This document shows, piece after piece, positions 6,227 to 8,938 of a stretch of 8,938 nucleotides of DNA. Source of the stretch: JANLTP01 sp031363055 (GTDB lineage: Bacteria > Pseudomonadota > Gammaproteobacteria > Burkholderiales > Burkholderiaceae_E); NCBI GenBank assembly GCA_031363055.1, contig JANLTP010000223.1, positions 1-8,938 on the forward strand, read 5' to 3'. Numbering within the stretch: position 1 is the stretch's first letter; every line of letters begins with the position of its first letter. The position numbers and the translations under genes are program-made. The notes beneath the pieces were generated by a model. The model saw nothing but the letters and a program-made list of their open reading frames with translations. It had not been told where the DNA came from and did no database searches.

Positions 6227-7852
6227 TTGAACATAGCGCTTGCAACCATCAACGCCCGCTACGCGCATAGCGCGCTGGCGTTGCGCTATCTGAAGGCGAA
6301 TCTGGGCGCACTCGAGGCGCAAGCCGAGATTTTTGAATTTGTCAGCGGTGCACGAACCGAGACGATGGCGGAAGCGCTACTCAAGCAAGCGCCTGCGATC
6401 ATCGGCTTGAGCGTTTATATCTGGAACGTGGACGAACTCACCCGACTGGCCAGTCTGCTGAAAACGCTCGCGCCCGAGATCGTTCTGATTATCGGTGGCC
6501 CGGAAGTGAGCCACGAGACCGAGCAACAGGTCATTTACAAGCGCTGTGACTTCGTCATTACCGGTGCTGCCGAGCGCGCCTTTGCCCAGTTGTGCCGGGA
6601 GATATTGAGCGGCAAACGACCGATCATGAAGAAGATCGCCGGCGATTCCTTGCGCACCGACGGATTGGTATTGCCGTACTACTTGTATAGCGATGAGGAC
6701 ATCAAAAACCGCTTTGTCTATCTCGAAGCCTCGCGCGGTTGCCCGTTCAAATGCGAATTTTGTCTGTCGTCCCTGGACAAGACTGCGGTTCCGTTTGCAA
6801 TCGACGATTTTCTGCAAGAGCTCGCCAAACTGTATGGTCGTGGCGCGCGTACCTTCAAGTTCATCGATCGCACCTTCAACCTGCGCATCGACGACTGCGA
6901 GCGCTTGCTGAACTTTTTTCTCGCTCGACTCGAGGTGCAGCCGCAACCAACACTGCTATTACATTTCGAGCTGATTCCGGACCATCTGCCGGAGCGACTG
7001 CGGGAACTGATCGCCCGCTTTCCGGCCGGTGTGCTGCAGTTTGAAATCGGCATACAGAGCTGGAATCCGCAAGTCCAGGCCCGTATCAGTCGACGGCAAA
7101 ACAATGAAAAATCGCAATCCAATCTGACCTGGCTGAAGACTCATAGCCATGCACATTTGCATGTCGACCTGATTGCCGGACTACCCGGAGAAAACTTGGC
7201 GTCCTTCGCGCAGGGCTTCGATCGTCTGGTTCGCTTGCGGCCACACGAGATTCAACTAGGTATCCTGAAACGACTGCGCGGAACACCAATCATTCGGCAC
7301 ACCACGGAGTTCGACTTGCGCTTTAACCCGAGTCCGCCGTACAACCTGGTTTCCAGCCAGTTGATTCCATTCGCAGAAATGCAGCACTTGCAGCGGTTCG
7401 CCCGATTCTGGGATCTGATTGCAAATTCCGGTCATTTCAGCCGCAGCATGCCGTATGTGCTCGGACCTCTGCTCGCACAAGAGTTCGGACTTGGGCCCGC
7501 TGACGATCGCAACGACGACCCGAGCGTTTCACCGTTTGCGCGCTTTAGCCAACTGTCGAAATGGATTTATGGTCGTACCGATTCAACGCACCGGTTCTCG
7601 GCCGAACGCCTGTACGCCTTGGTAGGCGGCTGGCTTGCGGACGTATCAACCGAGCCAGAACTCGCTCTTGCGGCGATCAATGCGGATCAGTTCGAGCGCC
7701 TCGGCCGACCCAAAAAGAAGGCGACCAATAAGGAGGAAGTGCCCAATAAGGAGAAACCGATTAGTGGTCAAACGATTCGAGGTCGCCCGAAATTGCGCCA
7801 TCAGCGCGCCATCACGCCGCCCGCAACATCTGGTTACTTGACGACATCGTAA
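6227..7852 (+). CDS. B12-binding domain radical SAM protein, DUF4080-type
   Basis: This is an uncharacterised cobalamin-dependent radical SAM protein of 541 residues. Residues 1-140 form a Rossmann-like B12-binding domain (MNIALATINARYAHSALALRYLK abridged: starts MNIALATINARY; IIGGPEVSHE at 88-97). It lacks the DxHxxG motif, as usual for radical SAM members of this fold. The radical SAM domain follows, with the iron-sulphur cysteines C172, C176 and C179 in CPFKCEFC, then FIDRTFNLR, LLLHFELIPD, FEIGIQSWNP and HVDLIAGLPGE. The region after about residue 360 resembles the DUF4080 tail. The last 45 residues are Lys-rich and low in complexity. The start is TTG at 6227 with GAGG at 6213-6216, ten bases upstream, and gives the expected family N-terminus. 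The gap to pyrD is 21 bases, so the two are likely co-transcribed. Its 3' end overlaps the opposing gene by 41 bp. Substrate unknown; methyl transfer or another radical reaction is possible. Confidence 0.88.
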   Translation: MNIALATINARYAHSALALRYLKANLGALEAQAEIFEFVSGARTETMAEALLKQAPAIIGLSVYIWNVDELTRLASLLKTLAPEIVLIIGGPEVSHETEQQVIYKRCDFVITGAAERAFAQLCREILSGKRPIMKKIAGDSLRTDGLVLPYYLYSDEDIKNRFVYLEASRGCPFKCEFCLSSLDKTAVPFAIDDFLQELAKLYGRGARTFKFIDRTFNLRIDDCERLLNFFLARLEVQPQPTLLLHFELIPDHLPERLRELIARFPAGVLQFEIGIQSWNPQVQARISRRQNNEKSQSNLTWLKTHSHAHLHVDLIAGLPGENLASFAQGFDRLVRLRPHEIQLGILKRLRGTPIIRHTTEFDLRFNPSPPYNLVSSQLIPFAEMQHLQRFARFWDLIANSGHFSRSMPYVLGPLLAQEFGLGPADDRNDDPSVSPFARFSQLSKWIYGRTDSTHRFSAERLYALVGGWLADVSTEPELALAAINADQFERLGRPKKKATNKEEVPNKEKPISGQTIRGRPKLRHQRAITPPATSGYLTTS

Positions 7853-8537
7853 CGTCGCTGGAAACCTGCGCCGAATCGTGAAATCGGATTTCGAGTTCGG
7901 TAAAGCCCAAGGGCTTGGTCAGTATCTTGAGCGTCGAATGCGCCGACTGCTCAACCTGGGCACGATAGCGTAGTGCCAATGCTTCGGCTTGAATGCGCGC
8001 ATGCGACTTCGCCGAGGCAATCAACCGGTTCTTGTCCTCTTCGGAGAATCGCCCGTCGAAAAAACCTTGCAGTAAATCCGGGAACAGCCACGGCATGAAT
8101 TTTGATCTTTGTTCATCGTAGAACGAGAGATCCTTGATCGCTACGTCGACCTTGCACGGCGGCAAATGCAAAATTGCGCGGCGCCCGCCCTGCGGGGTGA
8201 TCACCGCCGTTTCAACACGCATCAGTTGGCTGCGCAGGTCATAGCGAAAGTCCATCTCGAATTCGAAGACCATCGCCAGCTTCTTCTTGCTGAATGCCCA
8301 ACCCAGATACTTGCGCCCGAATTCTCCAAAACTATGATCGACCTGGGTCAGGATGTCTTTGCTGACCGCCTTGAAGACCGAAAGCTCGCCGATAGATTGC
8401 AATTCCATCAATTGACTCGCGATCGTGGGCTGCGCCCGCTCGCTGGGCTTGTTGCGGGCGCGATGCCAAAACCAGCCGGCGGCCAGGCCGACGACGAACA
8501 GAACGACCACTGCGAGTAATTGACTCAGATCGGGCAT
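7812..8537 (-). CDS. DUF4230-like membrane-anchored protein of unknown function
   Basis: From ATG 8537 this is a 241-residue protein. One hydrophobic segment at residues 4-24 (LSQLLAVVVLFVVGLAAGWFW), followed by basic residues (HRARNK), looks like an N-terminal membrane anchor or uncleaved signal. The rest resembles DUF4230: ELSVFKAVSKDI, then a tryptophan-containing GWAFSKKKLAMVFEFEMDFRYDL, a strand pair with LHLPPCKVDVAIKDLSFYDE, and a C-terminal helix ending in LTKPLGF. No catalytic motif is visible. An upstream in-frame GTG at 8555 would add six residues (MKHHTN), but these are encoded by the terminal repeat of the adjacent MITE-like element, so I prefer the ATG. Neither start has a Shine-Dalgarno sequence. 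The last 41 bp overlap the convergent radical SAM gene. Family assignment is from memory of the pattern. Confidence 0.75.
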   Translation of the reverse strand: MPDLSQLLAVVVLFVVGLAAGWFWHRARNKPSERAQPTIASQLMELQSIGELSVFKAVSKDILTQVDHSFGEFGRKYLGWAFSKKKLAMVFEFEMDFRYDLRSQLMRVETAVITPQGGRRAILHLPPCKVDVAIKDLSFYDEQRSKFMPWLFPDLLQGFFDGRFSEEDKNRLIASAKSHARIQAEALALRYRAQVEQSAHSTLKILTKPLGFTELEIRFHDSAQVSSDVTMSSSNQMLRAA

Positions 8538-8581
8538 ATTAGTGTGGTGTTTCACGCTGATTGATGCGAAAGACGAGGTGC

Positions 8582-8663
8582 AATGGGGGCGAATGCAAGG
8601 CGCGGTTTCGGGTCAATAGCGATGCTATTGACCCGAGTTCGCAACGCCACAGTCGCCCCCATT
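8582..8663. repeat. Left internal hairpin of the MITE-like element
   Basis: This is an imperfect hairpin of about 82 bases centred at 8622. The outer stem pairs AATGGGGGCGA (8582-8592) with TCGCCCCCATT (8653-8663). The tip is a perfect 13-bp stem, TCGGGTCAATAGC (8608-8620) with GCTATTGACCCGA (8624-8636), around the 3-base loop GAT. Partial pairing (GGCG with CGCC) joins the two parts. Confidence 0.8.
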
Positions 8664-8671
8664 TCATCGCG

Positions 8672-8682
8672 CCCCGAAGGGG
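8672..8682. repeat. Central mini-hairpin of the MITE-like element
   Basis: CCCC (8672-8675), loop GAA, GGGG (8679-8682). The stem is short, but it is placed at 8677, essentially the symmetry centre of the terminal repeats (8678). Confidence 0.5.
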
Positions 8683-8712
8683 TTCGGCCAAACGGCGCCC
8701 TCGGTCGCTCGC

Positions 8713-8749
8713 CCGCCGGGGTCGATATCCCCGATATCGACCCCGGCGG
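8713..8749. repeat. Right internal hairpin of the MITE-like element
   Basis: CCGCCGGGGTCGATAT (8713-8728) and ATATCGACCCCGGCGG (8734-8749) are perfect inverted copies of 16 bases. The C8729-G8733 pair extends the stem to 17 bp around a 3-base CCC loop. No T-tract follows on either strand, so it does not look like a transcription terminator. Confidence 0.88.
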
Positions 8750-8816
8750 ATCGACCACCCGATCATCGCCGTTTGACTCGAATCTTTCGCGTCAATCAGC
8801 GTGAAACACCACACTA

Positions 8817-8938
8817 GGAGCCTGTCGGGGTTGAGGCATAGCGTTGATAAAAAAGCGGGGAATAGCGATGGAATTTCATCGTGATAGGTGTGTTCGATCC
8901 TAAATCGCTGCTATTGGTGCTATCGACGCCGTCGTTGG
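8817..8938. other. Gene-free right edge with copy 2 of the GAGCCTGTCGGGGT motif
   Basis: No gene is supported here. The second copy of the repeated motif is at 8818-8831 (extended to 8837), just outside the MITE-like element. A near-palindrome CGATGGAATTTCATCG (8866-8881, one G-T pair) follows, and AATAGCGATG at 8861-8870 repeats ten bases from inside the element (8615-8624). A short rightward frame after GTG 8881 runs off the window but has no recognisable signature. The stretch could be the start of another repeat or insertion sequence that continues beyond the edge. Confidence 0.4.

Larger units (their letters stand above)
8540..8816. mobile_element. MITE-like element with 32-bp terminal inverted repeats and TA flanks
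   Basis: Positions 8541-8573 and 8783-8815 are inverted copies over 33 bases with one mismatch (T8565 against G8791, a G-U pair in RNA); T8540/A8816 extends the match by one. Each end reads TA followed inward by GTGTGGTGTTTCACGC. The likely element is therefore 8542-8814 (273 bp) flanked by TA, the target duplicated by Tc1/mariner and IS630-type transposases. It holds no transposase. Several reading frames are open across it, but they are by-products of G+C-rich palindromes and end inside the repeats. The interior carries strong hairpins, listed separately. It lies directly upstream of the DUF4230-like gene. The TA duplication is inferred: TA is itself palindromic, so it could simply be the outer pair of the inverted repeat. 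Confidence 0.75.

Noticed and set aside
7724..7757. Repeated AATAAGGAG Shine-Dalgarno-like sequences near the end of the radical SAM gene
   Set aside because: The following GTG is in the same frame as the gene itself, so no separate downstream gene is indicated. The repeat encodes the similar NKE segments of the Lys-rich tail.
7903..7916. AAGCCC-AA-GGGCTT inverted repeat near the convergent gene ends, considered as a terminator for the radical SAM gene
   Set aside because: The loop is two bases, no T-tract follows on either strand, and it lies inside the DUF4230-like coding sequence.
8539..8814. Several small reading frames spanning the MITE-like element on both strands
   Set aside because: They overlap one another, begin or end within the terminal inverted repeats, and are explained by stop-poor, G+C-rich palindromes. 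None has a ribosome-binding site or a recognisable protein pattern.

Overview
This window looks like ordinary chromosome from a gammaproteobacterium. It has moderately high G+C, gene-dense runs, and gene pairs typical of that class: scpB with an RluB-type pseudouridine synthase, and aat with bpt. PyrD is the membrane-associated (quinone-dependent) class found in proteobacteria. I cannot name a genus from the sequence alone.

Layout. Positions 1-299 hold no gene I can support, but contain a clear Rho-independent terminator for leftward transcription (120-145) and a 16-bp tandem repeat against the end of the first gene (about 242-305). A leftward unit follows: an RluB-like 23S rRNA pseudouridine synthase with very long extensions (300-2183), the chromosome segregation factor ScpB (2180-2812) and an initiator tRNA-fMet (2884-2957). 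In transcription order this reads tRNA-fMet, scpB, rluB. From 3049 a rightward run contains a zinc-ribbon Nudix hydrolase, aat, bpt, pyrD and a B12-binding radical SAM protein, ending at 7852. A leftward gene for a DUF4230-like membrane-anchored protein (7812-8537) converges on it with a 41-bp overlap.

How the genes work together. Aat and Bpt are the two bacterial aminoacyl-tRNA-protein transferases. They add leucine or phenylalanine to protein N-termini and so mark proteins for ClpS/ClpAP (N-degron pathway). PyrD performs the fourth step of pyrimidine synthesis. RluB and tRNA-fMet serve translation, and ScpB serves chromosome condensation with SMC and ScpA. The Nudix, radical SAM and DUF4230-like proteins have no assigned substrates. 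Two junctions (scpB/rluB and bpt/pyrD) are identical four-base TTGA stop/start overlaps, which suggests translational coupling.

The most unusual sequence is at the right end. About 273 bp (8542-8814) is bounded by 32-bp nearly perfect terminal inverted repeats, each flanked by TA, and is filled with hairpins arranged almost symmetrically about its centre. It has the form of a non-autonomous MITE-like element. It ends 2 bases upstream of the likely start codon of the DUF4230-like gene. To its right, a short motif (GAGCCTGTCGGGGT) recurs from the Nudix-aat gap, and the remaining roughly 120 bp hold no gene I can identify. I see no CRISPR array, phage gene, transposase gene or defence system.
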